From: Bianquea renquensis
GTDB taxonomy: Bacteria > Bacillota > Clostridia > Lachnospirales > Bianqueaceae
Length of the DNA stretch: 64,000 bases
Assembly (NCBI RefSeq): GCF_014384895.1
Contig: NZ_JACRSQ010000003.1
Span: 1-64,000 of the forward strand
Reading direction: 5' to 3'
Both the position numbers and the translations under genes were made by a program. Shown here piece after piece: positions 49,695-57,846 of the stretch (position 1 is the stretch's first letter; every line of letters starts with the position of its first letter). The notes below the pieces were generated by a model, which did not search any database, was not told the DNA's origin, and saw only the letters and a list, made by a program, of their open reading frames with translations.

Positions 49695-50768
49695 TTACGA
49701 CTCCCGAATGTCGACGAGAAAATCATCTTGCATAGCCGTCTCTGCGAAGGTCTCCATATTCTTCTGCATGGCGCAGGCGAATTCCATAACACTGAACATG
49801 ATGGGGCATCCGCTTCCTTCTCCCAGCCGCATATCCAGGTACAGCGTCGGCTCCAGCCCAATCCGCTCCATAATGGCCTGATACGCCGGCTCCATGGAAC
49901 AGTGGGATGCAAACATATACTCCCGTGCATTGGGGGCAAAACGGCTGGCCAGCAACGCCGCCGCCGCGCTGATCACACCGTCGATGACCACTGGCAGTCC
50001 ATAATAGGCGGCTCCCAAATATGTGCCCACCATACCGGCAATATCCAATCCGCCGACTTTTGCCAGAATATCCAGAGGGTCCGCCCCGTCCACCTGATTG
50101 ACCTCAACCGCTCTTCGAATCACATCCTGCTTATGTAAAAACGCTTCTTCCGTCAGGCCAGCACCCTTTCCTGTGATGGAAGCGATGGGCAGCTCCGGAA
50201 AACAGGCATGTACAATGGCGCTGGAGGTGGTGGTGTTGCCAATGCCCATCTCTCCGGTTCCAAACAGATTGACTCCCTCATCTTTTAGCGCTTCTACCTG
50301 TCTCACTCCTACCATAATAGCTGCCATGGCCTCTTCCCTGGACATAGCCGGCTCCTTTGCGATATTGCCAGTCCCTCTTCGGATCTTCTCCTGGATAAGC
50401 CCCTCCCCTTGAAGCTCCGCATCCACTCCGATATCCACAATCCGGACCTGAGCACCATTTTGTTTCGCCAAAACCATCACACCGGTTACGCCCTTCACCA
50501 TGTTCAGCGTCTGCATAGCTGTGATCTCTTTAGGGGCGCTGGCCACGCCTTCCTCCAGCACGCCGTTGTCCGCCGCCATAACGATAACCGCTTTCCCCTT
50601 AATCTCTGGGCAGACTTCCCCGTAGATTCCAGCCAGACGGCAAGCGATAGACTCCAGTTTTCCCAGGCTTCCCAAAGGCTTCACCAGCTGATCACAGCGT
50701 TCCATGGCTGCCTGTCTCTTTTTTTCATCAATGGGCTGTATGCCCGCAATCAATTTTTCAAAGGTCAT
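49695..50768 (-). CDS. cobT: Nicotinate-nucleotide--dimethylbenzimidazole phosphoribosyltransferase
   Basis: The 357-residue enzyme has K-P-x-G-S-L-G near residue 36, A-D-N-G-V near 68, the stretch G-T-G-E-M-G-I-G-N-T-T near 178 and the catalytic glutamate in the E-G-S-G-C-P block near 322. It activates the lower-ligand base to alpha-ribazole phosphate. ATG 50768 begins the conserved part. First gene of the cobTUSC operon. Confidence 0.95.
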   Translation of the reverse strand: MTFEKLIAGIQPIDEKKRQAAMERCDQLVKPLGSLGKLESIACRLAGIYGEVCPEIKGKAVIVMAADNGVLEEGVASAPKEITAMQTLNMVKGVTGVMVLAKQNGAQVRIVDIGVDAELQGEGLIQEKIRRGTGNIAKEPAMSREEAMAAIMVGVRQVEALKDEGVNLFGTGEMGIGNTTTSSAIVHACFPELPIASITGKGAGLTEEAFLHKQDVIRRAVEVNQVDGADPLDILAKVGGLDIAGMVGTYLGAAYYGLPVVIDGVISAAAALLASRFAPNAREYMFASHCSMEPAYQAIMERIGLEPTLYLDMRLGEGSGCPIMFSVMEFACAMQKNMETFAETAMQDDFLVDIRES

Positions 50769-50842
50769 AATCCACATTTCTCCTTTACTATAGTCCGAAT
50801 CTGCGCCAAGCTCGGCCGACATTAATACTCGCTTCCGCAATC

Positions 50843-50871
50843 ATTATACCGTACCCCCACGGGTTTGACAA
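50843..50871 (-). promoter_or_regulatory. Promoter of the cob operon
   Basis: Minus strand TTGTCA (50866-50871), 17-base spacer, TATAAT (50843-50848). The leader is only about 70 bases, too short for a cobalamin riboswitch, and no B12 box is seen. Confidence 0.7.
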
Positions 50872-50911
50872 GGAAATATTATGACATCCTTTGTACTTGC
50901 TTATGATCCTT

Positions 50912-52396
50912 TTATAAAATTGGCGAGATCATTCGGCATACGGCTTCCCGAATCCGATTCCATAAAGGCCGCTGTTGATACGCTTCCAACGTGATCTCGG
51001 AGCATTGGGCTAAATCTGCCTCGAAGGCAGCGTCCAGCTCTGCTGTCAGCTCCCTGTGGTAGAGGAAGGCGCTCTGCTCAAAATTTAAGCTAAAGCTCCG
51101 CACGTCCAGATTGGCGGTCCCCACTGAGGACACTTCCCCGTCGGCAGTGATGACTTTGCTGTGCAAAAATCCATTGTGATACGCGTAGCAGCGAACACCT
51201 GCCTGGAGAAGTTCTTCCACGTAAGACATGGAGGCCCAGAAAATGCAAGGGTGATCTGGTTTATCGGGCAACATAAGGCGAACGTCCACTCCCGAAAGGG
51301 CCGCCATCTTCAAGGTTTCTCGGATGGTGTCATCGGGAATCAGGTAAGGCGTCTGGATGTATAGCTTTCTTCGCGCACTTGAAATTAAACGCAGGAATCC
51401 ATTGCGAATGGTGGGCCATTTTGCATCCGGGCCGCCGGACACCATCTGGACCGGAACATGCCGAATTGCTTTAGCCCCTGTTATGCAGGGCCGGAGTTCT
51501 TCCTCTCTGTACTCACGCAGGAGTGAGATCGGATGATCTTGAATGGGGTCCTCCGCCCCATAATTCCAATCCTGAACAAAGCGAAGCTCCATCCCTCCGA
51601 CAGCGCTTCCCTGGAAGCGCAGATGTGTATCCCGCCAGTATCCTAGAGGACCTTTTCCCACATATTCATCCCCTACATTGAATCCTCCGATATACCCAAC
51701 GACTCCGTCAACGATCAAAAGTTTTCGATGATTCCGATAATTGATCTGAAAATGCAGGTAGGGTACAAAAGGGGGGAAAAAGGTTTCCACCTTTCCCCCG
51801 GCTCTCTCCAGTTGGCGAAAAAAACGGCGGGGGACCAGCATACTCCCCATCCCATCCACTAACAAACGAACTTCCAGGCCTTCCCTCGCTTTTTGGCATA
51901 ACGCCTCCATAAATTGCCTACCCAACTCATCCTGACGAAAAATATAGGATTGTATGAAAATATAGGACTTGGCCTTCTGGATATCGTCCAACTGGCTTAC
52001 AAATAGAGCAGCGCCATCGACAAAAAGATCAATGGCATTGTCATCGGTGACGATGCTGTCATCCTGGGCCAACTGTAGCCGCACAGACGCCATGTGATCC
52101 TCCAGTTCAGGCAGCACAATTCCCTGATCGAATAACTCCTCCTGCCGGTGCGCCATTAAAACGTCCAGGTCCCGCGATTCCTTATCAGCAAACCGGGTTT
52201 TCCGCAGATCTCTCCCAAAATAGATGTACAAAAAGAAGCCTGGCACCGGAACTGTCAACATGACCAACAGCCATGCCCAGACCGCCGCCGCGCTAAGCCG
52301 TTTTGACCGCATTTCCTGGAGAATCCAGTATACATTGAGAATTCGGAAGAGCCAGGAGAGCAAAATCCAAACTTCCCCCCATGACGGTAATCCCAC
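50912..52396 (-). CDS. cls: Cardiolipin synthase
   Basis: The 494-residue protein has two N-terminal membrane helices (about 8-28 and 38-58) and two phospholipase D motifs: N-H-R-K-L-L-I-V-D-G near residue 225 and L-H-S-K-V-I-T-A-D-G near 407, each followed by the G-G-x-N/G-T-A-N-x-D element. It condenses phosphatidylglycerol into cardiolipin at the membrane. The start is GTG 52396, seven bases after GGGAGG. Confidence 0.93.
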   Translation of the reverse strand: MGLPSWGEVWILLSWLFRILNVYWILQEMRSKRLSAAAVWAWLLVMLTVPVPGFFLYIYFGRDLRKTRFADKESRDLDVLMAHRQEELFDQGIVLPELEDHMASVRLQLAQDDSIVTDDNAIDLFVDGAALFVSQLDDIQKAKSYIFIQSYIFRQDELGRQFMEALCQKAREGLEVRLLVDGMGSMLVPRRFFRQLERAGGKVETFFPPFVPYLHFQINYRNHRKLLIVDGVVGYIGGFNVGDEYVGKGPLGYWRDTHLRFQGSAVGGMELRFVQDWNYGAEDPIQDHPISLLREYREEELRPCITGAKAIRHVPVQMVSGGPDAKWPTIRNGFLRLISSARRKLYIQTPYLIPDDTIRETLKMAALSGVDVRLMLPDKPDHPCIFWASMSYVEELLQAGVRCYAYHNGFLHSKVITADGEVSSVGTANLDVRSFSLNFEQSAFLYHRELTAELDAAFEADLAQCSEITLEAYQQRPLWNRIREAVCRMISPIL

Positions 52397-52538
52397 ACCA
52401 TCGCCTCCCTTGTCGTTTCCCGATAGTGTGTGCTGTGAATAAGGTTTTTATCCATTGTCACCGATGGCCTCCCCGCGTGCGTTACTGTCAGCATTTTCCC
52501 TTGATTTTTCTGGTCCACAAGTAAATCTTATTTTTTTG

Positions 52539-52567
52539 TTGACTATTGCTTTCAAATATACTAAACT
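52539..52567 (+). promoter_or_regulatory. Promoter of the 52604 gene
   Basis: TTGACT 52539-52544, 17-base spacer, TAAACT 52562-52567. The 52397-52538 stretch separates it from cls and shows no gene. Confidence 0.55.
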
Positions 52568-52603
52568 AATAGATAGCGTACATCATCAAAGGAGGATTTC
52601 CTA

Positions 52604-53104
52604 GTGGACACTTTAGGAATAATTTTTACCGTTGTCATTATTGTCATACTCGTCCTAGTGGGCTTGTACTTCTTAGGCCGGAAGCTGCAAAAGAAGCAGG
52701 CGGCATCTCAGCAGATGATCGAGCAGAACCGCCAGCAGGTTTCCGCGCTTATTATCGATAAGAAAAAAATGAAACTCACAGACTCTACCCTTCCCAAAGC
52801 CGCTGTCAATGAGGTTCCTTTTTACCTTAAAATGCGCAAGATGCCCATGGTAAAGGTCAAAATCGGGCCACAGATCGCCACCCTGCTATGCGATGGCAAA
52901 GTTTTTAAGACTCTGCCCCTGAAAAAAATGGTCAAGATCGAGATTGCCGGTGCATACATTCTCGGATACTCCACCGCCAAGAAGGGAGAGCGAAAGCCGG
53001 AAACTCCGGTTAAGCTCACCTTCCGGCAAAAGCTATCCAATAAAATCACCAGCCTGCAATCCGGCATGAAAGGCGATAAAAAGAAAAAGGCTCCGAAGAA
53101 ATAA
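52604..53104 (+). CDS. Membrane-anchored basic protein, unknown
   Basis: The 166-residue protein has one N-terminal membrane helix (residues 4-26), a coiled basic stretch, a compact middle domain and a very lysine-rich end (K-K-K-K-A-P-K-K). Start is GTG 52604 after AAAGGAGG. The layout recalls small YajC-like or cell-envelope scaffold proteins, but no motif supports a family. The basic tail could bind nucleic acid or membrane lipid. Confidence 0.65.
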   Translation: MDTLGIIFTVVIIVILVLVGLYFLGRKLQKKQAASQQMIEQNRQQVSALIIDKKKMKLTDSTLPKAAVNEVPFYLKMRKMPMVKVKIGPQIATLLCDGKVFKTLPLKKMVKIEIAGAYILGYSTAKKGERKPETPVKLTFRQKLSNKITSLQSGMKGDKKKKAPKK

Positions 53105-53113
53105 AGACACAAT

Positions 53114-53162
53114 GGGGCGGAGACGAGGGAGATAAAATCCCTCCTCTCCGCCCCTCGTTTTG
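53114..53162 (+). terminator. Terminator after the 52604 gene
   Basis: GGGGCGGAGA..GAGGGA pairs with TCCCTC..TCTCCGCCCC around ATAAAA, followed by TCGTTTTG. Confidence 0.85.
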
Positions 53163-53166
53163 CCCG

Positions 53167-53213
53167 AAAAAAAATCGCCTGAATGCTAAAAAAGGATTCG
53201 CAGGCGATTTTTT
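53167..53213. terminator. Bidirectional terminator of the DUF2712/ABC operon
   Basis: AAAAAAATCGCCTG and CAGGCGATTTTTT pair across a 19-base loop; on the minus strand it follows the ATPase gene by 13 bases. Confidence 0.8.
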
Positions 53214-53226
53214 GTATACTGAAATG

Positions 53227-53853
53227 TCAATATAACCTCCCCTCTGCCATTTTTAACTGTACGTCGGCAATCTGGATATCATCCATGTGATGGCTAGTCA
53301 AAACGATCATGGCGCCTCTCTTTTTTTCTTCCAGCAGGATATTCCGTATAGACTCGCTTCCTCTCTCATCTAAGGCATTGGTCGGTTCATCCAAAAATAA
53401 GAGTTCGGGCCTCTCGAACAATGCCTGCGCCAAATTGAGCCTTTGCTTCATCCCAAGTGAATATGTTTTGACTTTCGAATCCATTACCTTCTCCAACCCC
53501 ACTCGCAATAACGCGTCTTCTATATCTTTCTCCGACGCAACCTTGCGAATTCTGGCTAAAGCCCGCAGGTTGTCCCGGCCCGTCAGATACGGTAATAAGC
53601 TTATATGTTCAATAATCAGCCCCATATTGCCAGGGAACGATATATCTTTATGCAGAAGACGGCCATTTATCATGACCTCACCTTCACTCGGATGAATCAA
53701 ACCAGCAAGCATCCGCAGCAGCATTGTCTTTCCAGAGCCATTTGGCCCAACCACCCCATAAATCGTTCCTGGCTCAAACTGATAGGTGATATCATCTAGA
53801 ACAAGTCTGCTCCGGATTTTTTTTGTTACGTGCCGCAACTCCACAGACTCCAT
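53227..53853 (-). CDS. ABC transporter ATPase of a bacteriocin-immunity-like exporter
   Basis: The 208-residue ATPase has Walker A G-P-N-G-S-G-K-T near residue 36, signature Y-S-L-G-M-K-Q-R-L near 130 and Walker B L-L-F-L-D-E-P-T-N-A-L-D near 152. Short ATPases with this L-G-M-K-Q-R signature belong to the group that serves lantibiotic immunity and related drug exporters. It is the last gene of the operon that starts with a secreted DUF2712-like protein. Confidence 0.9.
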   Translation of the reverse strand: MESVELRHVTKKIRSRLVLDDITYQFEPGTIYGVVGPNGSGKTMLLRMLAGLIHPSEGEVMINGRLLHKDISFPGNMGLIIEHISLLPYLTGRDNLRALARIRKVASEKDIEDALLRVGLEKVMDSKVKTYSLGMKQRLNLAQALFERPELLFLDEPTNALDERGSESIRNILLEEKKRGAMIVLTSHHMDDIQIADVQLKMAEGRLY

Positions 53854-53871
53854 ATGACTATACCTCCCCTT

Positions 53872-54582
53872 TCAAAGATAGTCTCTTCTCTGTATTTGAT
53901 GATAGGATAGTAAAGCGATAGCCGCAGCATGTCCGGCCAACGACAGCAATATGCCTGTCCACTGTACCCCGCTTTCTTGTATGCGAGCATACAGTGCAAA
54001 ATTTAAAAAACAAAGGTATTTCCATAGACTCCCGCCAGCTAAAACATGTGTACCGATAATGATTGAGATAATACCATATATGTTGATAATGAGAACCGCA
54101 ACCGTTTCTGGCATAAACAATTCCAGCATCATCTGCATCCACACTAAGATTGATACGGTGACAATCCACAGGGTTGCGCCGATAAACTCAACCGACGAAA
54201 AGCGAACTGCTACTCCCAAATTAAAAATTCTATTCATTACAATGCTCATGGCGACTTCCATTCCATAAATAATACACACGGATACTACAATCTGAGCAAA
54301 CTGCTTCACTATAAAATAGCTATACTCCTTTCCACGGGACAGGAGTAGTATCCCATATCCATCAAGAAAACGCCTCATCGCTCCCATGTGAAAGAATGTG
54401 ATACACCCGAAATAGAAGTAGCCATATGCTAAAACTAGAATAGAATCCGTATACCGTACACCATACACATTTAACAGCGGCAACGGCAGTGCCACATTGC
54501 GATACAATGGCCGAATGAACATGAACAAGAGCCCCACTTGAATCAACGTTCCGATAAATAGTATACCTACCCGTATTTTCAT
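53872..54582 (-). CDS. ABC permease subunit 3 (six-helix membrane protein)
   Basis: The 236-residue protein has about six membrane helices and no soluble domain, the form of immunity-type permeases such as LanE/LanG or DUF2705 proteins. It is the third of three related-looking membrane proteins in the operon and follows the second by five bases. No catalytic motif is expected. Confidence 0.7.
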   Translation of the reverse strand: MKIRVGILFIGTLIQVGLLFMFIRPLYRNVALPLPLLNVYGVRYTDSILVLAYGYFYFGCITFFHMGAMRRFLDGYGILLLSRGKEYSYFIVKQFAQIVVSVCIIYGMEVAMSIVMNRIFNLGVAVRFSSVEFIGATLWIVTVSILVWMQMMLELFMPETVAVLIINIYGIISIIIGTHVLAGGSLWKYLCFLNFALYARIQESGVQWTGILLSLAGHAAAIALLSYHQIQRRDYL

Positions 54583-54587
54583 AATAA

Positions 54588-55292
54588 CTAGCCTCGTAAG
54601 AAATCACGTCGAAGGAACCTGCAATACGAGAGTAACCCGCTCAACATATACATTCCGGCCATTCGAATCATCCTGTTTGTAATATAAACCGTAACCTGTT
54701 GCTGTTCTAAGATTTGCAATAGTATATCTATATCCGTGAAGAAGAATCCGATATTCAATTGCATCCCGAATATGTACGTCAGTAGAAAGAATATAACAAC
54801 AGTGAGTAGAATACTTCCCCAAGTTCTCTCAAGCCAATCTTGAATGACAAAAAAACAATTGACTATGGTGCCATACAGCAGAGTAAACTGGACTGTCTGC
54901 AGCATAAGGCCCAGTTGAAAAAGGCTCCAATCGACATTATTTCTGTCATAGAAAAGAAAAGTTCCCATTAGAACAATGCCACAAAGGGTGATGCTAAATA
55001 CCACACAATATATCAGCGTTAGCAAAATTCGACATGCGAAAAATCGTGTCCTTGAACAAAACCTTGTAACAATATGAATTTTTACATCGGGCATAAGAAA
55101 ATACAGAGCAGTCAAACATACAAAACTGTACATGCTGGTAACATAGCGAAGATGAAAAAAACCCTGAAATACCACCGTGATATTTTGATCTCGGATGCCA
55201 AAAGGCATCAAGGGCAACGACTGCGTACACCAGAACACGCCCAATGCAAAAATCAAAGCCAATAGAACCAAGCTTCCGCGAATCCATCTCAT
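54588..55292 (-). CDS. ABC permease subunit 2 (six-helix membrane protein)
   Basis: The 234-residue protein has about six membrane helices, starting M-R-W-I-R-G-S-L-V. The ATG at 55292 overlaps the stop of subunit 1 (ATGA); an upstream extension would overlap that gene by 100 bases and is rejected. Confidence 0.7.
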   Translation of the reverse strand: MRWIRGSLVLLALIFALGVFWCTQSLPLMPFGIRDQNITVVFQGFFHLRYVTSMYSFVCLTALYFLMPDVKIHIVTRFCSRTRFFACRILLTLIYCVVFSITLCGIVLMGTFLFYDRNNVDWSLFQLGLMLQTVQFTLLYGTIVNCFFVIQDWLERTWGSILLTVVIFFLLTYIFGMQLNIGFFFTDIDILLQILEQQQVTVYITNRMIRMAGMYMLSGLLSYCRFLRRDFLRG

Positions 55293-56059
55293 CGTTTTCT
55301 TCTCGCCACGACAAACAAGCAGGGGACAATAACAACAAGACACAGCAAAAGCGACCTGCCATATACATACCCCAATCTCTCTAACTGCCACTCTGTGAAC
55401 GGCTGTACTACATCAATAACCGACTTAGGCAATATAATCTGACCAAACCAAAAGACAAACATGAAGGAGTAAACCACCCTTTTATCTGCAAATACAAGAG
55501 AGATACATACTGACACGGTCCCCAAAAAACCGGCTAAAAAGCAGGTACTCAATAAAAACATGATATTGACCAATCCCGGCTGGTACCATGCCATCTGTGC
55601 CATAGGCCTTTGATCATACCTAAGCATCTCATAATGCAACCGCCCGATACCTTCCATCTTCGGCACATTCCACCCGAGTACTAACGCAAAGCCATAGTTC
55701 ATCAACAATGGAATAAAATACAGCAAAAAAGAGGTGACAAAGGTTGTTGCAACCAGCTTCCTGACATATCGCCCCATTCCATATCGCGTGCTGATAAGTG
55801 AAGAAAAACCAAGCTTTACATCTTCAATATAGCGGTCGCCGACGGCTAACAGAATCCAGATTGGCATTAACCAAATCAGTAGAATCTGTAGCACATGGCT
55901 TGCCCCACCAGTTAAGAATGTTAAATATTGATAGTTGGAGCGATAGGTAACAAAAGTATACACTAAATCTGCCAGCATACAGATAAGTAAAAAAAGAAAG
56001 ATACACTGTGACCGCCTTCGCCTGCAAATTCGAAATACATCGTACCCCAGCCTATTCAT
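55289..56059 (-). CDS. ABC permease subunit 1 (six-helix membrane protein)
   Basis: The 256-residue protein has six membrane helices, with a cytoplasmic start M-N-R-L-G-Y-D-V-F and a large first extracellular loop. GGGGGAGG precedes ATG 56059. It resembles the DUF2705/immunity permease type. Confidence 0.7.
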   Translation of the reverse strand: MNRLGYDVFRICRRRRSQCIFLFLLICMLADLVYTFVTYRSNYQYLTFLTGGASHVLQILLIWLMPIWILLAVGDRYIEDVKLGFSSLISTRYGMGRYVRKLVATTFVTSFLLYFIPLLMNYGFALVLGWNVPKMEGIGRLHYEMLRYDQRPMAQMAWYQPGLVNIMFLLSTCFLAGFLGTVSVCISLVFADKRVVYSFMFVFWFGQIILPKSVIDVVQPFTEWQLERLGYVYGRSLLLCLVVIVPCLFVVARRKR

Positions 56060-56074
56060 CAATCCTCCCCCTTC

Positions 56075-56158
56075 AAAAAAGCGGGACTGCCGCAGTTGCG
56101 AACCACACAGAACAAGAGTATTATGAGCTCCCATTTAACATCGCTTTGCAACAGTCCC
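56075..56158 (-). terminator. Read-through terminator between DUF2712 gene and transporter genes
   Basis: GGGACTG (56152-56158 complement side) pairs with CAGTCCC (56083-56089 side) and an inner TTGC/GCAA helix adds four pairs; six T follow on the minus strand just before the permease binding site. It would lower transporter expression relative to the secreted protein. Confidence 0.5.
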
Positions 56159-56177
56159 TATCACGTTGAAATTTCTA

Positions 56178-56615
56178 CTAATTTGTGGTCTGAGCGCGCC
56201 AGCGCCCTTCAATATAATAGACGCCTGAATTATAGTTGTTGTTTTGGCACGTTAGATATGTTTTCAAGTTATAGTATGAGACCGTTCCATCATCCAGCTG
56301 ATAGTTGAAGCTACTCCGGTCTCCAACCATTACGTTATGGCCACTTGTAAGATTGAATAGTTCCCCATCCTCCAGCCAGAATGTCATATACGTCCCTTCA
56401 CCTTCAGTGCTATAATCTAAGTCAACGGACCACTGATTATATTTGTTTCCAGATGACCTATATTGAGATTGGCTAACACGAGCATTTCTCTGCCATGCAG
56501 GGACCGATAATTCGTACCGATCGTACGGCACAGTAGCGGCATTTACTATCGATGGAATCATAATCATCATTAAAGACATTAGAGCCAAACCAACCATACA
56601 CTTTTTCGCTTTCAT
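56178..56615 (-). CDS. Secreted DUF2712-like protein
   Basis: The 145-residue protein has a Sec signal peptide cleaved after V-N-A-A (about residue 26). The mature part contains Q-S-Q-Y-R-S-S, W-S-V-D-L-D-Y-S-T-E-G-E-G-T-Y-M-T-F-W-L near residues 62-82 and a C-terminal N-N-N-Y..Y-I-E-G-R-W, which matches the DUF2712 pattern as I know it. Members are small exported proteins of Firmicutes, often beside ABC transporters; a bacteriocin-like role has been suspected by context but is not shown. It is first in the operon with three permeases and an ATPase. Confidence 0.7.
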   Translation of the reverse strand: MKAKKCMVGLALMSLMMIMIPSIVNAATVPYDRYELSVPAWQRNARVSQSQYRSSGNKYNQWSVDLDYSTEGEGTYMTFWLEDGELFNLTSGHNVMVGDRSSFNYQLDDGTVSYYNLKTYLTCQNNNYNSGVYYIEGRWRAQTTN

Positions 56616-56931
56616 ATGAACCTCCTTTTCATATTAAGTAACATAATAGCAAATCTAAACTAGAAAGTCTGCTGGCCCCCCCTTCATTCTAACTGTTATA
56701 TAATGAGCTCATAATACCAATGTATATATCGCAAATTTGTTATCAATTATAGCGAATTATATTAAGACATACACTCAGACAGCCCAGCAATTCAACTTCA
56801 TCATTTCATTTGCTATATAGGCAGAAAAAGGATTAATTTGTTGATAATTATTACTCAGTTATAAATAGTTTTAATATATTTATTTTTTATTAAATAATTT
56901 CTGTTTTTTATCCATTTTTCGATCTATTTTT

Positions 56932-56960
56932 ATTATATATTTTTTATTTGTTTTTGTCAA
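56932..56960 (-). promoter_or_regulatory. Consensus promoter of the DUF2712 operon
   Basis: Minus strand TTGACA (56955-56960), 17-base spacer, TATAAT (56932-56937). The leader of about 310 bases to 56616 is very AT-rich and holds only frames under 12 codons. The stretch 56961-57075 has nothing recognisable. Confidence 0.7.
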
Positions 56961-57075
56961 CCCTAAAATTATATTAAAGTATTTTATTTCACTATTTTTA
57001 AACATCTCAATTATGCTTTTTTCATCGCTTTATGGAGTTGTTTTTAGCTTAATCTCACGCAAATGCAATGCTGTT

Positions 57076-57579
57076 CTAAATCATACATTCCCACGACACC
57101 AGCAATCGGTTGGCAGCAAGTGCTTTATGTATTTGGCTCCGCCGAATAACTGGGAATAGTCCTCGACGGCGCAACCTTTTATCAAAATTTGGCAGATACG
57201 TGTATCGTCCTCTGTTGTTTTCATTCCACATGACTTCTATGACCTTATAAATCCAGGCTATTGGGGGGTTAGAAGGAAGTCTGAAATTCCCATTACCACG
57301 ATACCCTCTTCATCGCGCCATAGCGTAATCCAATCTTTTACTAAGATGATCTTTTTGAATGAATCACCGATGTTTACCAGGGATTTTTGCTATTATCGGG
57401 GATGGCAAATGCATACTGAATAATATTCTATCTAGGGATTTCTGGGGGGCATCCCATCCTTTTTATTCGCTTCATCGTACATACAGCCGCTGCAGGATGG
57501 GCAGTGCACAGTCCTTTTCCAGATGGGAGTAGTCCGGCTCAAAGGTGCGACGGGATTTATATGGCGGAAACCACTTCAT
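57076..57579 (-). other. Region of decayed gene fragments
   Basis: Two short frames with protein-like composition but no binding sites remain beside the ATPase remnant: 57076-57231 (51 codons from M-W-N-E-N-N-R-G-R-Y) and 57472-57579 (35 codons from M-K-W-F-P-P-Y-K-S-R). Neither is recognised. They are probably pieces of genes lost from this spot. Confidence 0.3.
57258..57389 (-). pseudogene. C-terminal remnant resembling AAA/DUF4143-type ATPases
   Basis: A 43-codon frame without start contains F-K-K-I-I-L-V-K-D-W-I and W-R-D-E-E-G-I followed by G-I-S-D-F-L-L, which resembles the end of the prokaryotic AAA_14-DUF4143 proteins. Everything upstream is missing or shifted. The assignment is tentative. 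Confidence 0.35.
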
Positions 57580-57784
57580 CGGTGGATGCAGAAATTAAGA
57601 GAATACTTCTGTCAAAGCCCTTTGCATCTGGTTCAAAGAGCATTTATAACGCACCGTTTTTAGAAGTTCACAGCAGGCATACTCTTTAAAAGAATTATAT
57701 TCGTCCTATATGCCTGTGTGATTATGGATACTATCGATGAATCAATCTTCCGCCTTACAACAAGCCGCTTCCTCCACCCCCACC

Positions 57785-57830
57785 AAAAAAGGCCGCTGCT
57801 CTATAGACAAAATCTATATTTGCAACGGCC
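57785..57830 (-). terminator. Terminator of the 57847 gene
   Basis: GGCCGTTGC..ATATAGA and TCTATA..GCAGCGGCC pair, followed on the minus strand by TTTTTT. Confidence 0.85.
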
Positions 57831-57846
57831 CAACGGCGCTTGCCTG

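Noticed and set aside
50769..50911. Cobalamin riboswitch upstream of cobT
   Set aside because: The leader is too short and has no conserved B12-box-like core.
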